From the NCBI RefSeq assembly GCF_947497275.1, contig NZ_CANMFS010000003.1, positions 478,399 to 542,398 of the forward strand: 64,000 nt of DNA, given 5' to 3'. A program made the translations under genes and the position numbers. The notes under the pieces were generated by a model that was not told the origin of the DNA, did no database searches, and saw only the letters and a program-made list of their open reading frames with translations. Shown here one piece after another: positions 27,716-37,384 of this stretch. Each line of letters opens with the position of its first letter. Position 1 is the first letter of the stretch. Source of the DNA: an uncultured Sulfitobacter sp. (GTDB lineage Bacteria; Pseudomonadota; Alphaproteobacteria; Rhodobacterales; Rhodobacteraceae).

Positions 27716-30123
27716 GCGTTGCAAAACCACTGCCCCACGACGCCGCAGCTCTGCATGTGACCGGTGCCGCGCGGTACGTCGATGACATACCGACCCCGAC
27801 GGGTACACTTTATCTGGCCTTCGGACTGAGCGAGACAGCCCGCGGAACGCTGGTGTCGATAAACCTCGACGCGGTCAGATCGGCGGCCGGTGTCGTGGAC
27901 GTTCTGACTGCTGCCGACCTGCCCTTCGCCAACGATGTGTCGCCGTCCAACCATGACGAGCCGCTGCTGGCCACGGACCGCGTGCACTATGTCGGTCAGC
28001 CGCTTTTCCTGGTGATCGCCACGACGCATCTGGCCGCACGGCATGCGGCGCGGCGCGGCGCCATCGACATCAAGGCAGAAACCCCCATCCTCTCCATCGA
28101 AGACGCGCTTGCCGCCGACAGCAGGTTCGAGGACGGGCCGCGTGTGTATGCCAAAGGCGAAGCTACCGCCGCCCTTGCGCGGGCCCCGCACCGCCTTGGC
28201 GGCAGCATCGACATCGGCGGGCAGGAGCACTTCTACCTCGAAGGTCAGGCCGCCCTTGCTCTGCCCGAAGAGGACGGCGACATGCGTGTCCACTCCTCCA
28301 CCCAGCACCCGACCGAAATCCAGCATAAGGTCGCCGAAGCCATCGGGCGTCCGATGCACGCCGTGCGGGTCGAGACGCGGCGGATGGGCGGCGGTTTCGG
28401 TGGCAAGGAAAGCCAGGGGAATGCGCTGGCCGTGGCCTGTGCCGTTGCTGCGGTCCGCACGGGCAAGCCCTGCAAGATGCGCTACGACCGCGACGATGAT
28501 ATGATCATTACCGGCAAGCGGCACGATTTTCGCATTGATTACAGCGTGGGATTTGACGCGGAAGGCCGAATTTCCGCCGTCGACTTCACCCACTACGCGC
28601 GCTGCGGCTGGGCGATGGATCTGAGCCTTCCGGTGGCCGACCGCGCGATGTTGCACGCTGACAACGCCTATTTGCTGGAAAACGCGCGGATCACCTCGCA
28701 CCGGCTCAAGACGAATACTCAAAGCGCCACCGCCTTTCGCGGCTTTGGCGGGCCTCAGGGGATCGTCGGGATCGAGCGGGTGATGGACCATATCGCCCAG
28801 CATCTGGGCCGCGATCCGCTCGATGTGCGCCGGGCCAACTACTACGCCGATCTCATCGCGCCGGACGAGGCGACCGAAACGCGGCCCCCTGCCGCAGCGC
28901 CCGATAACGCCGATCTGGCCAGCAGGGGGGCGCAGGCTGTCGTCTCGGAAAACCAAACCGCACCGGAGCCGCCAGAAGGCGTCCAGACCACGCCTTACCA
29001 CCAGCCGGTGACGGACTGCATCATCAACGCCATCACCGATCGGTTGATCGAAACCGCCCGGTACCAAGAGCGCCGCCGCGCGATACAGGACTGGAACGAA
29101 GCCCAACCGGTCCTGAAACGCGGCATCGCGCTCACACCGGTCAAGTTCGGCATTTCCTTCACGCTGACCCACCTCAATCAGGCTGGTGCGCTGGTGCATG
29201 TCTATCAGGACGGCTCGATCCACCTAAACCACGGCGGTACGGAAATGGGGCAAGGTCTGTTCCAGAAGGTGGCCCAGGTCGCCGCCGCACGCTTTGGCGT
29301 GCCGCTAAGGACGGTGCGTATCACCGCCACTGATACGGGCAAGGTGCCTAACACCTCTGCAACGGCGGCAAGCTCGGGCAGCGATCTGAACGGAATGGCC
29401 GTGCAAAATGCCTGCGACATCATCCGCGACCGGATGGCCGCCCATCTCGCACTGCGGCACGGCGACAGTGCCGACAATGTGCGTTTTGTTGACGGTCAGG
29501 TCCATGTGGCAGGGCAAACGATCACCTTCGCGCAGGCGGCACAGCAGACTTATGAGGCGCGCGTCAGCCTGTCCTCGACCGGCTTTTACAAAACACCGGA
29601 CATCCAGTGGGACCGGATCGCGGGCCGTGGCAGGCCATTCTATTATTTCGCCTACGGTGCGGCGATAAGCGAGGTCGTGATCGACACGCTGTCGGGCGAG
29701 TACCGGATTTTGCGCGCGGATCTGCTGCATGATGCCGGCGCGTCCCTCAACCCCGCCATCGACATCGGCCAGATCGAGGGTGGATATGTGCAGGGCGCGG
29801 GCTGGCTGACTACGGAGGAACTGGTGTGGGACGACAAGGGTCGCCTACAGACCCATGCACCCTCGACCTACAAGATCCCCGCCTGTTCGGACAGACCGCG
29901 GGTGTTCAACGTGGACTTGTGGGACCAACCGAACCCTTCACAAACGGTCTACCGCTCCAAGGCTGTCGGAGAGCCGCCATTGATGCTTGGCATATCCGCC
30001 TACGCAGCCCTTGCCGACGCGGTGCGGGCCTGCGGCCCGGCGTACGGTGATCTGCAAACACCGGCAACGGCAGAGGCGGTGCTGGCGGCAGTTGGCAGGG
30101 CACGCGGGGAGACATCGCGGTGA
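27712..30123 (+). CDS. xdhB: xanthine dehydrogenase molybdopterin-binding large subunit
   Basis: XdhB (803 residues) oxidises hypoxanthine and xanthine at a molybdenum centre. Seen are ARYVDDIP near the start, GQEHFYLEGQAAL, the Moco-binding MGGGFGGKESQ, the substrate-pocket Arg in TAFRGFGGPQG, GGTEMGQGLFQK, and the segment near the catalytic Glu at VYRSKAVGEPPLMLGIS. It is slightly longer than usual because of a Pro/Ala/Glu-rich insert (about residues 378-424) between RRANYYAD and TTPYHQPV. ATG/GTG overlaps on both sides link it to xdhA and xdhC. Confidence 0.95.
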   Translation: MSVAKPLPHDAAALHVTGAARYVDDIPTPTGTLYLAFGLSETARGTLVSINLDAVRSAAGVVDVLTAADLPFANDVSPSNHDEPLLATDRVHYVGQPLFLVIATTHLAARHAARRGAIDIKAETPILSIEDALAADSRFEDGPRVYAKGEATAALARAPHRLGGSIDIGGQEHFYLEGQAALALPEEDGDMRVHSSTQHPTEIQHKVAEAIGRPMHAVRVETRRMGGGFGGKESQGNALAVACAVAAVRTGKPCKMRYDRDDDMIITGKRHDFRIDYSVGFDAEGRISAVDFTHYARCGWAMDLSLPVADRAMLHADNAYLLENARITSHRLKTNTQSATAFRGFGGPQGIVGIERVMDHIAQHLGRDPLDVRRANYYADLIAPDEATETRPPAAAPDNADLASRGAQAVVSENQTAPEPPEGVQTTPYHQPVTDCIINAITDRLIETARYQERRRAIQDWNEAQPVLKRGIALTPVKFGISFTLTHLNQAGALVHVYQDGSIHLNHGGTEMGQGLFQKVAQVAAARFGVPLRTVRITATDTGKVPNTSATAASSGSDLNGMAVQNACDIIRDRMAAHLALRHGDSADNVRFVDGQVHVAGQTITFAQAAQQTYEARVSLSSTGFYKTPDIQWDRIAGRGRPFYYFAYGAAISEVVIDTLSGEYRILRADLLHDAGASLNPAIDIGQIEGGYVQGAGWLTTEELVWDDKGRLQTHAPSTYKIPACSDRPRVFNVDLWDQPNPSQTVYRSKAVGEPPLMLGISAYAALADAVRACGPAYGDLQTPATAEAVLAAVGRARGETSR

Positions 30124-30884
30124 GCGCGATCTACATCGAGATCGCGGCGACGCGCGGATCCGCCCCGCGCGACGCCGGTACCGTCATGCGCGTAACCGCG
30201 ACCGACTGTGCGGGAACCATCGGCGGTGGCGCGCTTGAATATCGCGCCATCGCCACCGCGCGCCGCATGTTGGTTGCGAACCGGACGAGCCATATGGAGA
30301 CATACCCGCTTGGCCCCGGACTGGGCCAGTGCTGTGGCGGCAGCGTTACGCTGAGCTACGGCCACGATGGCCGGACAGTGGATGTAGCGCATCGATGCGA
30401 GCTGAAATCGGTCCGCCCGCCTGCCCGCCCTGTGGCACTTTGGATATGGGGCGCGGGCCACGTCGGACGGGCGGTCATCGACTGCTGTCCCGCCAATGCA
30501 TTTGACATCACATGGATCGACAGCGCCGCTGATCGGTTTCCTGACGCTGTGCCACCTTATGTTACGCAAATCCCCGTCGCCGACATGCCGCGCCTTGCGC
30601 GTCGCGCGCCGCAGGGTGCCCATCATCTGATTTTCACGTACTCCCACGATATCGATCTGGCGCTTTGTGCAGCCCTGTTGAAAAGCGGAGCCAGACAGAT
30701 CGGTCTGATCGGATCCGCAACCAAACGGGCGCGGTTCGAGCGGCGTTTGCGCGCCGCAGGTCTCGATCCGACGCCGATCACCTGCCCGATCGGCGATAAA
30801 AAGCTTGGCAAAGCGCCCCATGAAATTGCACATGGCACCATCAATGCGCTTCTGGCGCTGGCACACGGGGAAGTTTCCGCATGA
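30120..30884 (+). CDS. xdhC: xanthine dehydrogenase accessory protein
   Basis: XdhC (254 residues) binds and sulfurates the molybdenum cofactor and inserts it into XdhB. Typical segments are ATRGSAPRDAGTVMRV, GTIGGGALEY, the Cys-containing LGPGLGQCCGGSV and a Rossmann-like WIWGAGHVGRAV. It overlaps xdhB by four bases at its start, and its stop overlaps the ABC ATPase start. This places purine oxidation and purine import in one message. Confidence 0.93.
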   Translation: MSAIYIEIAATRGSAPRDAGTVMRVTATDCAGTIGGGALEYRAIATARRMLVANRTSHMETYPLGPGLGQCCGGSVTLSYGHDGRTVDVAHRCELKSVRPPARPVALWIWGAGHVGRAVIDCCPANAFDITWIDSAADRFPDAVPPYVTQIPVADMPRLARRAPQGAHHLIFTYSHDIDLALCAALLKSGARQIGLIGSATKRARFERRLRAAGLDPTPITCPIGDKKLGKAPHEIAHGTINALLALAHGEVSA

Positions 30885-32401
30885 CCCAGACACCGCTGCT
30901 GTCCCTGACCGGCCTGACCAAGGCCTATCCCGGCGTGGTTGCCAACGACAATGTCTCGCTACAGATCGCGCCCGGCGAGGTCCACGCCCTGCTGGGCGAA
31001 AACGGCGCGGGCAAATCGACGCTGGTCAAGATGATCTATGGGCTGGTGAAGCCCGACAGCGGCACGATGCATATGAACGGGGCGGAGTTTGCGCCGGCAG
31101 AGCCACGCGCGGCAAGAGCGGCGGGCGTGGGCATGGTGTTTCAGCATTTCTCGCTTTTCGATGCGATGACCGTTGCGGAAAACATTGCGTTGGGGATGGA
31201 GAACGCGCCAAAGCTGGGCGCGCTTTCGGCGCAAATCACCGCAGTTTCCGAAACTTACGGCCTGCCGCTGTCGCCCGACCGGATTGTGGGCGATCTCTCT
31301 GCCGGAGAGCGACAGCGCGTCGAGATCATTCGCTGTCTGTTGCAGGATCCCAAGCTGTTGATCATGGACGAACCGACATCGGTGCTGACCCCGCAGGAGG
31401 TCGAGATCCTGTTTACTACCCTGCGCAAGCTCAGTGCGGACGGCACCGCGATCCTGTATATTTCGCACAAGCTCGAAGAGATCCGCAGCCTGTGCGACAG
31501 CGCCACGATCCTGCGGCTGGGCAAGGTTGTAGGCGCGTGCGTTCCGCGCGACACGACAGCGCGCGACATGGCGGAAATGATGGTGGGCAAACTGTTGCAG
31601 ACGCCCACGCGCACGCCCCATGCGAAAGGCGAGATCGTGTTGCAGCTCAAGGATCTGAAGGCGCCCGCGCCCAATGCGTTCGGCATGGCGCTCAAGGGCA
31701 TCAGCGTGGATTTACGCGCGGGCGAAATCCTTGGAATCGGCGGCGTCGCGGGCAACGGACAGGACGAGCTTCTTGCCGCGCTTTCGGGCGAACGCCCTGT
31801 CGCGGGGGGTATGCTTCTGCACAGCGGCGACGACATCGGGGGGCTCGGTCCGACCAAGCGGCGTGCGCGCGGTATCCTTGCCGCCCCCGAAGAGCGGATG
31901 GGCCATGCCGCCGTGCCCGACATGTCGCTGACCGAGAATGCGATGCTCACCGGCGCCGCGCGCGAGGGATTGGACCGGCGCGGGTTCCTTGACTGGTCCG
32001 CCGCCACACGGTTTGCCCAATCCGTCATCGACACTTTCGACGTGCGCACCCCCGGCCCGCAGGCTGCGGCGCGGTCGCTATCGGGCGGGAACCTCCAGAA
32101 ATTCGTGATCGGGCGCGAGGTCCTGCAGCGCCCCGAGGTATTCGTCGTCAATCAGCCGACATGGGGTGTGGATGCCTCCGCCGCTGCGGCCATCCGGCAG
32201 GCGTTGCTGGATCTGGCCGAAACCGGCACGGCGCTAATCGTGATTTCGCAAGACCTCGACGAGTTGATGGAAATATCCGACCGGTTCTGTGCACTCAACG
32301 AAGGGCGGTTATCAGAGCCGCGCGAGGCGCAGGGCATAACTGTCGAGGAGATCGGTCTGATGATGGGTGGCGCGCATGGCATGGAGGTGGCGCATGTCTG
32401 A
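30881..32401 (+). CDS. nucleoside/purine ABC importer, dual ATP-binding protein
   Basis: A 506-residue protein with two ABC domains, of the sugar/nucleoside (NupA/YufO-like) type. The first domain has Walker A GENGAGKST, signature LSAGERQR and Walker B LLIMDEPTS. The second has the degenerate P-loop GGVAGNGQDEL, usual in this family, and signature LSGGNLQK. It works with the two permeases and the BMP binding protein downstream. The link to xdhABC, by a 4-base overlap with xdhC, suggests purine bases or nucleosides as substrate (inference). Confidence 0.92.
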   Translation: MTQTPLLSLTGLTKAYPGVVANDNVSLQIAPGEVHALLGENGAGKSTLVKMIYGLVKPDSGTMHMNGAEFAPAEPRAARAAGVGMVFQHFSLFDAMTVAENIALGMENAPKLGALSAQITAVSETYGLPLSPDRIVGDLSAGERQRVEIIRCLLQDPKLLIMDEPTSVLTPQEVEILFTTLRKLSADGTAILYISHKLEEIRSLCDSATILRLGKVVGACVPRDTTARDMAEMMVGKLLQTPTRTPHAKGEIVLQLKDLKAPAPNAFGMALKGISVDLRAGEILGIGGVAGNGQDELLAALSGERPVAGGMLLHSGDDIGGLGPTKRRARGILAAPEERMGHAAVPDMSLTENAMLTGAAREGLDRRGFLDWSAATRFAQSVIDTFDVRTPGPQAAARSLSGGNLQKFVIGREVLQRPEVFVVNQPTWGVDASAAAAIRQALLDLAETGTALIVISQDLDELMEISDRFCALNEGRLSEPREAQGITVEEIGLMMGGAHGMEVAHV

Positions 32402-32449
32402 GCCTAAGGCCCATGCCACGCCATTACCAACGGAAACGGAAGACATGAC

Positions 32450-33532
32450 ATGATCACCCTCGTAAAGCGCCCCGAACCAAGCCGGGCCTTCTCGCTCGCC
32501 GCGCCCCTGCTCGCCGTGCTGGCGACGATGGTTTTCGGCGGGCTGCTTTTCGCGGCACTGGGCAAGGACCCGGTCCTTGCGATCCGGACGATCTTCTGGG
32601 AGCCGCTCTTTGGCGAGTTCGCGTTTTTCTACCGCCCCCAATTGTTGATCAAGGGTGCGCCGCTGGTGCTCATCGCCATCGGCCTCAGTCTCGGGTTCAA
32701 GGCGGGGATCTGGAACATCGGGGCCGAGGGGCAATACATCATGGGCGCGCTCTTCGGTGCGGGCGCAGGGCTGGCGTTCTATCCCGCCGACAGTGTTTTG
32801 ATCTTCCCGCTGATGGTGCTGGCGGGGGCGCTTGGCGGCTGGATCTGGGCCATGATACCGGCGGTTTTGAAGGTCAAATTCGGCACCAACGAAATTCTCG
32901 TTTCGCTCATGCTGGTGTATGTGGCAGAACAGTTTTTGGCGTCCATGTCTCTGGGATTGCTGAAAAATCCAGAAGGATTCGGATTTCCTGGCAGTCGCAA
33001 CCTGCAACAATACGCCAGCGCCCACAACGCCGAACTGATCACTGGAACCGGCATGCACTGGGGCGTCGTGGCGGCATTCGTCGCCGTGATCTTTGCCTAT
33101 GTCCTGCTCGCGCGCCACCGTCTTGGATTTGCCATCCGCGTCACCGGCGAGGCACCGCGCGCCGCCAAGTTCTCTGGCGTCGATCCCGCGCGGCTGGTGC
33201 TGTTCTGCCTCGGCACGTCCGGGCTTCTGGCCGGTCTGGCGGGCATGTTCGAGGTGGCAGGCCCCTCCGGTCAGGTGACGATTGATTTCAACGTGGGCTA
33301 CGGCTTTACCGCGATTATCGTGGCATTTCTGGGTCGTCTACATCCGGTAGGGATCCTGTTGGCCGGAGGCCTCATGGCGCTGACCTACATCGGCGGCGAC
33401 ATCGCGCAATCCAAACTGGGACTGCCCGCAGCGGCTATTCAGGTGTTTCAGGGGATGCTGCTGTTCTTTCTGCTGGCCTTCGATCTCTTCACCAATTACC
33501 GGCTGCGTCCGGGCCGCGCGGAGGTGGTATGA
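32450..33532 (+). CDS. nucleoside/purine ABC importer, permease 1
   Basis: A 360-residue inner-membrane permease of the BPD_transp_2 (YufP-like) family with about eight to ten hydrophobic segments. Typical are AAPLLAVLATMVFGGLLFAAL, the KGAPLVLIAIGLSLGFKAGIWNIGAEGQ region (quoted in parts: GFKAGIWNIGAEGQ) and FGTNEILVSLML. ATG 32450 follows a GGAAG-type site, 48 bases after the ATPase gene. Its stop overlaps the start of permease 2 (ATGATG/TGA). Confidence 0.92.
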   Translation: MITLVKRPEPSRAFSLAAPLLAVLATMVFGGLLFAALGKDPVLAIRTIFWEPLFGEFAFFYRPQLLIKGAPLVLIAIGLSLGFKAGIWNIGAEGQYIMGALFGAGAGLAFYPADSVLIFPLMVLAGALGGWIWAMIPAVLKVKFGTNEILVSLMLVYVAEQFLASMSLGLLKNPEGFGFPGSRNLQQYASAHNAELITGTGMHWGVVAAFVAVIFAYVLLARHRLGFAIRVTGEAPRAAKFSGVDPARLVLFCLGTSGLLAGLAGMFEVAGPSGQVTIDFNVGYGFTAIIVAFLGRLHPVGILLAGGLMALTYIGGDIAQSKLGLPAAAIQVFQGMLLFFLLAFDLFTNYRLRPGRAEVV

Positions 33533-34452
33533 TGGATCTATCTGCTATCAATCCGCTGCTGTTCATCGCCGGCTTCTTCGTCGCCGCCACACCGTTGATC
33601 TTTGCCGCTATCGGCGAGCTGGTCGTCGAGCGGACGGGCGTGCTGAACCTCGGTGTCGAGGGCATGATGATCATGGGCGCGATCTGCGGCTTTGCCACCG
33701 CTGTCGAAACCGGATCGCCGCTTCTGGGTTTTGCGGCGGCGGCTTTGGGCGGCGCGGCACTCAGCTTGCTGTTCGCGTTTCTGACTCAGGTGATGCTGGC
33801 CAATCAGGTCGCTTCCGGGCTCGCGCTGACCCTTTTCGGTCTCGGGTTTTCGGCGCTGTTGGGCCAGAGTTATGTTGGGATCAAGCCCCCACGCCTGGGT
33901 GATATCGACTTTGGCCCTCTGGCGGATATTCCGGTGGTAGGGCCCATCCTGCTCAGCCACGACATCATCGTATATCTAGGCATCGCCCTTGTCGTGGCGG
34001 TCTGGGCGACGCTGAAATTCACCCGTGCGGGACTGGTCCTGCGGGCCGTGGGCGAAAACCACGATGCTGCGCACGCGCTGGGGTTCAAGGTCAAACGCAT
34101 CCGCACGCTGGCGATCATGTTCGGCGGTGCCTGCGCGGGAGTGGGCGGCGCCTACATCAGTCTGATCCGCGTGCCGCAGTGGACCGAAGGGATGACCGCC
34201 GGTGTTGGCTGGATCGCGCTCGCGCTGGTTGTGTTCGCAAGCTGGCGTCCGTTCCGGGTGTTGCTGGGTGCCTATCTTTTTGGCGGTCTGGTTCAATTGC
34301 AGCTCAATCTGCAAGGCGTAGGCGTTGCCATTCCCGTCGAATATCTGGCAATGTCGCCCTATGTCATCACGATCGTGGTGCTGGTCGTACTGTCACGCGA
34401 CAGCAACCGCGCACCCGGATCGCTTGGCCGCATATTCCATGCCTCGCATTGA
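33529..34452 (+). CDS. nucleoside/purine ABC importer, permease 2
   Basis: A 307-residue permease of the YufQ-like type, the heterodimer partner of the preceding gene. The signature ERTGVLNLGVEGMMIMGA lies near residue 27, and GLSALLGQ-like and IDFGPLADIPVVGP segments follow. It overlaps permease 1 by four bases; two consecutive ATGs (33529, 33532) are both possible starts. A short hairpin AGGCG-CAAAC-CGCCT follows its stop, before the binding-protein gene. Confidence 0.92.
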   Translation: MMDLSAINPLLFIAGFFVAATPLIFAAIGELVVERTGVLNLGVEGMMIMGAICGFATAVETGSPLLGFAAAALGGAALSLLFAFLTQVMLANQVASGLALTLFGLGFSALLGQSYVGIKPPRLGDIDFGPLADIPVVGPILLSHDIIVYLGIALVVAVWATLKFTRAGLVLRAVGENHDAAHALGFKVKRIRTLAIMFGGACAGVGGAYISLIRVPQWTEGMTAGVGWIALALVVFASWRPFRVLLGAYLFGGLVQLQLNLQGVGVAIPVEYLAMSPYVITIVVLVVLSRDSNRAPGSLGRIFHASH

Positions 34453-34499
34453 GGCGCAAACCGCCTGAGAGCGGATACAATCCACTGGGGAGATACCAC

Positions 34500-35579
34500 A
34501 TGACGTTCATGAAACTGCTGGCCAGCGCGGCGCTGGTTGCGGGCATGGCCACGGCCGCCTTTGCTGAAAGCCACGGAAAGACAAAGGTCGGATTTGTTTA
34601 TGTCGGGCCGGTCGGTGATGGCGGCTGGACGTATGAGCACAACGAAGGCCGTCTGGCCGTCGAGGAAGAGTTCGGCGACAAGGTCGAGACCGTGTTCGTT
34701 GAATCAGTGGCCGAGGGCCCGGATTCTGAGCGTGTAATGACCCAGATGGCACTCGACGGGGCCGACCTGATCTTTACCACCTCGTTCGGCTATATGGACC
34801 CGACGATCAACGTCGCGGCGAAATTCCCCGATGTAAAGTTCGAGCACGCGACCGGCTACAAGCGCGCGGATAACGTCTCGACCTATTCGGCGCGTTTCTA
34901 CGAAGGCCGCGCGATTCAGGGCCACATTGCGGGCAAGATGACCGAGAGCAACATCGTGGGCTATATCGGATCCTATCCGATCCCCGAAGTGATCCGTGGC
35001 ATTAACTCCGCGTTCATCCACGCGCGCAAGGTCAACCCCGATGTGCAGTTCAAGATCGTCTGGGCCTACACATGGTTTGATCCCGCCAAGGAAGCGGACG
35101 CCGCCAAGGTTCTGATCGAACAAGGCGCGGACGTGATCTTGCAACACACCGATTCCACCGCGCCGCAGGCGGCGGCACAGGAAGCGGGCAATGTCGTGAC
35201 ATTTGGTCAGGCGTCCGACATGGCGCAATTCGCGCCCTTCCCGCGCGTGTCGTCGATCATCGACGATTGGGCGCCCTATTACATCGCGCGCACCAAGGCC
35301 GTGATGGACGGCACCTGGGAAAGCAAGGACACATGGGACGGCATCGGTGCGGGCATGGTCGGCATCGGCGAGATCACCGATGCGGTACCTGCCGACGTGA
35401 AGGACGAGGCGCTGGCGCTCAAGGCGTCCATCGCCGACGGCTCCTATCACCCGTTCACCGGTCCGCTGAAAAAGCAGGACGGCAGTGATTTCCTGGCCGA
35501 AGGCGAGACAGCGGATGACGGAACGCTTGCAGGGATGAACTTCTATGTCGAAGGCATCGAAGGCGACATTCCGCAGTAA
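34500..35579 (+). CDS. BMP-family nucleoside/purine-binding lipoprotein-like protein
   Basis: A 359-residue periplasmic binding protein of the BMP (basic membrane protein/PnrA) family. It has a cleavable signal (LLASAALVAGMATAAFA, cleavage before ESHG) and no lipobox Cys, so it is probably soluble. Family segments are VGPVGDGGWTYEHNEGR near the mature N-terminus, DLIFTTSFGYMDP, and GYIGSYPIPEVIRGINSAF. ATG 34500 follows GGGGAGA. It is the last gene of the xdhABC-importer operon and is followed by a terminator at 35601-35625. Confidence 0.92.
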   Translation: MTFMKLLASAALVAGMATAAFAESHGKTKVGFVYVGPVGDGGWTYEHNEGRLAVEEEFGDKVETVFVESVAEGPDSERVMTQMALDGADLIFTTSFGYMDPTINVAAKFPDVKFEHATGYKRADNVSTYSARFYEGRAIQGHIAGKMTESNIVGYIGSYPIPEVIRGINSAFIHARKVNPDVQFKIVWAYTWFDPAKEADAAKVLIEQGADVILQHTDSTAPQAAAQEAGNVVTFGQASDMAQFAPFPRVSSIIDDWAPYYIARTKAVMDGTWESKDTWDGIGAGMVGIGEITDAVPADVKDEALALKASIADGSYHPFTGPLKKQDGSDFLAEGETADDGTLAGMNFYVEGIEGDIPQ

Positions 35580-35600
35580 ACTCTGCGGCATTCCAGATCA

Positions 35601-35625
35601 GGCTCCGCCCCGGCGGGGCCTTTTT
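35601..35625 (+). terminator. rho-independent terminator of the xdh-importer operon
   Basis: GGCTCCGCC-CC-GGCGGGGCC followed by TTTTT, with one G-T wobble in the stem, 22 bases after the BMP gene. Confidence 0.85.
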
Positions 35626-35775
35626 CGTTTGCTACAGCGTCCATTGCGTCTTGGTCGCTGCGATTTCGCGCAAGTGGCTTACATCCGGCCCGGCATTGAT
35701 CCTTGCAAACAAAAGCTGTCGCCGCCGGGCGTCTCTGATCTTTCCGCCGGCGCATAAACCGCCTAAGCTTGGAAG

Positions 35776-36384
35776 ATGATGAAACTGCATCACCTCAACA
35801 GGTCCCGCTCTCTCCGTATACTGTGGCTTCTCGAAGAAATCGGCGAGCCCTACGAAATCGTCCTGCACACGCGCGATCCCGACACCAATCTGGCGCCTCC
35901 CGCACTGCTCGACGTGCATCCTCTTGGGAAATCCCCGGTGCTTGAGATGGACGGCGATACGATCATCGAAAGCGGGGCGATCACGGAAATCCTGTGCATG
36001 AAACATGCGCCGCACATGATACCGCCCGTTGGAACCCCGGACCACCACCGCCATCTGGAATGCATGCATTTCGCCGAAGGATCGGTGATGATACCTGTTT
36101 TGCTCAATCTCTACGTCGGCCGCCTCGGCGACGCGGGTGCGCCGCTTCATCCGCGCATCCAATCGGAGCTGGAAAACCACTTCGCTTACATGGAAAGCAT
36201 TCTGCGCACGTCAGGGCACTTCGTTCTCGACGAAATCTCGGCTGCGGACATCATGATGAGCTTTCCGGCACAGATTGCCTTGCGGCTGGACATGGGCGAA
36301 AAGTTCCCCAAACTCAAACGGTTTATCGACGCCATGGAAGCGCGACCGGCCTACCAGCGCGCTGTCGAGGTTGGCGGAGTCTGA
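35776..36384 (+). CDS. glutathione S-transferase family protein
   Basis: A 202-residue GST. The N-terminal thioredoxin-like domain includes MKLHHLNRSRSLRILWLLEE and the cis-Pro/glutathione segment GKSPVLEMDGDTIIESGAI. A C-terminal helical domain has EISAADIMMSFPAQ. The usual catalytic Tyr/Ser/Cys position reads Asn-Arg-Ser-Arg-Ser, so a Ser-type enzyme is likely. The substrate is unknown. It starts at ATG 35776 after GGAAG (the adjacent ATG at 35779 is also possible). A 64-base gap separates it from the aldo/keto reductase gene. Confidence 0.88.
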   Translation: MMKLHHLNRSRSLRILWLLEEIGEPYEIVLHTRDPDTNLAPPALLDVHPLGKSPVLEMDGDTIIESGAITEILCMKHAPHMIPPVGTPDHHRHLECMHFAEGSVMIPVLLNLYVGRLGDAGAPLHPRIQSELENHFAYMESILRTSGHFVLDEISAADIMMSFPAQIALRLDMGEKFPKLKRFIDAMEARPAYQRAVEVGGV

Positions 36385-36448
36385 AGATCTGCAAGGCTGC
36401 GCGTATCTGCGATTGCTAATGCGCGATGCAGATGGCACCAATTCGGAT

Positions 36449-37384
36449 ATGATACACACCCTGACCAGCCTCGACGGCACTCCGGCAAGCCGCCTCGCAT
36501 TCGGCACCATGCAATTCGGCGGGCGGGCGGATGCGGCTGCCTCGCAAGACATGTTTGACGCGGCGCTGGCGGCGGGCATCACGCATTTCGATACGGCCCA
36601 TGTGTATACTGACGGTGCGTCCGAAACGTTGCTGGGTCAGATGATCAAGCCGCACCGCGAGCGCCTCATTATCGCGACAAAGGCGTCCTATGGCGGCGGT
36701 GCCTCGGCGCGCAACATCCTCGACAGTGCGGAAACTTCGCGCAAGCGCATGGATCTGGACGTAATCGATGCGCTGTACCTGCACCGCTTCGATCCCGATA
36801 CGGATATGCACGAAAGCTTCGAGACACTGGCGAAGCTGCGCGATCAGGGCATCATCCGCTACGTTGGCATTTCCAATTTCGCCGCCTGGCAGGCGGTCAA
36901 GGCCGTCTGCATCGCCGCGACCTATGATCTGGAAATCTCGCTGATCCAGCCCATGTACAATCTGGTGAAACGGCAGGCCGAAGTCGAGATCCTGCCGATG
37001 GCGCAGGACATGGACATGCTGTGCGCACCCTATTCTCCGCTGGGCGGCGGCCTGCTGACGGGTAAATATGCCGAAGGCAGCAGCGGACGGCTGACCGAAG
37101 ACGACCGCTATGCCGCGCGCTACAATTTCGACCATATGCGCACCGCGGCAGCTCAATTGCCGCAGATCGCGGCGGACCTCGGCACGCATCCTGCGACGCT
37201 CGCCGTTGCCTGGGCTGCGGCTCATCCGACCGGTCCTACGCCGATCGTCTCGGCACGCTCCGCGGCACAGCTGGCGCCGTCGCTTGCGGCGATGGAGTAT
37301 GAAATCTCCCCCGCAGTCTACGCGCAACTGGCGGCCCTCGTTCCGGCACCGCCCCCCGCCACTGACAGGGCGGAAGAAGCATGA
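36449..37384 (+). CDS. aldo/keto reductase
   Basis: A 311-residue TIM-barrel NADPH-dependent oxidoreductase. Catalytic residues can be followed: Asp in THFDTAHVYTDG with Tyr five residues on, Lys in IIATKAS, and His in ALYLHRFDPD. The cofactor loop is CAPYSPLGGGLLTGKY. The substrate is unknown. ATG 36449 is chosen because MIHTLTSLDGTPASRLAFGT matches family starts; ATG 36419 in frame is an alternative, and neither has a strong ribosome site. Its stop overlaps the next gene by four bases. Confidence 0.88.
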   Translation: MIHTLTSLDGTPASRLAFGTMQFGGRADAAASQDMFDAALAAGITHFDTAHVYTDGASETLLGQMIKPHRERLIIATKASYGGGASARNILDSAETSRKRMDLDVIDALYLHRFDPDTDMHESFETLAKLRDQGIIRYVGISNFAAWQAVKAVCIAATYDLEISLIQPMYNLVKRQAEVEILPMAQDMDMLCAPYSPLGGGLLTGKYAEGSSGRLTEDDRYAARYNFDHMRTAAAQLPQIAADLGTHPATLAVAWAAAHPTGPTPIVSARSAAQLAPSLAAMEYEISPAVYAQLAALVPAPPPATDRAEEA

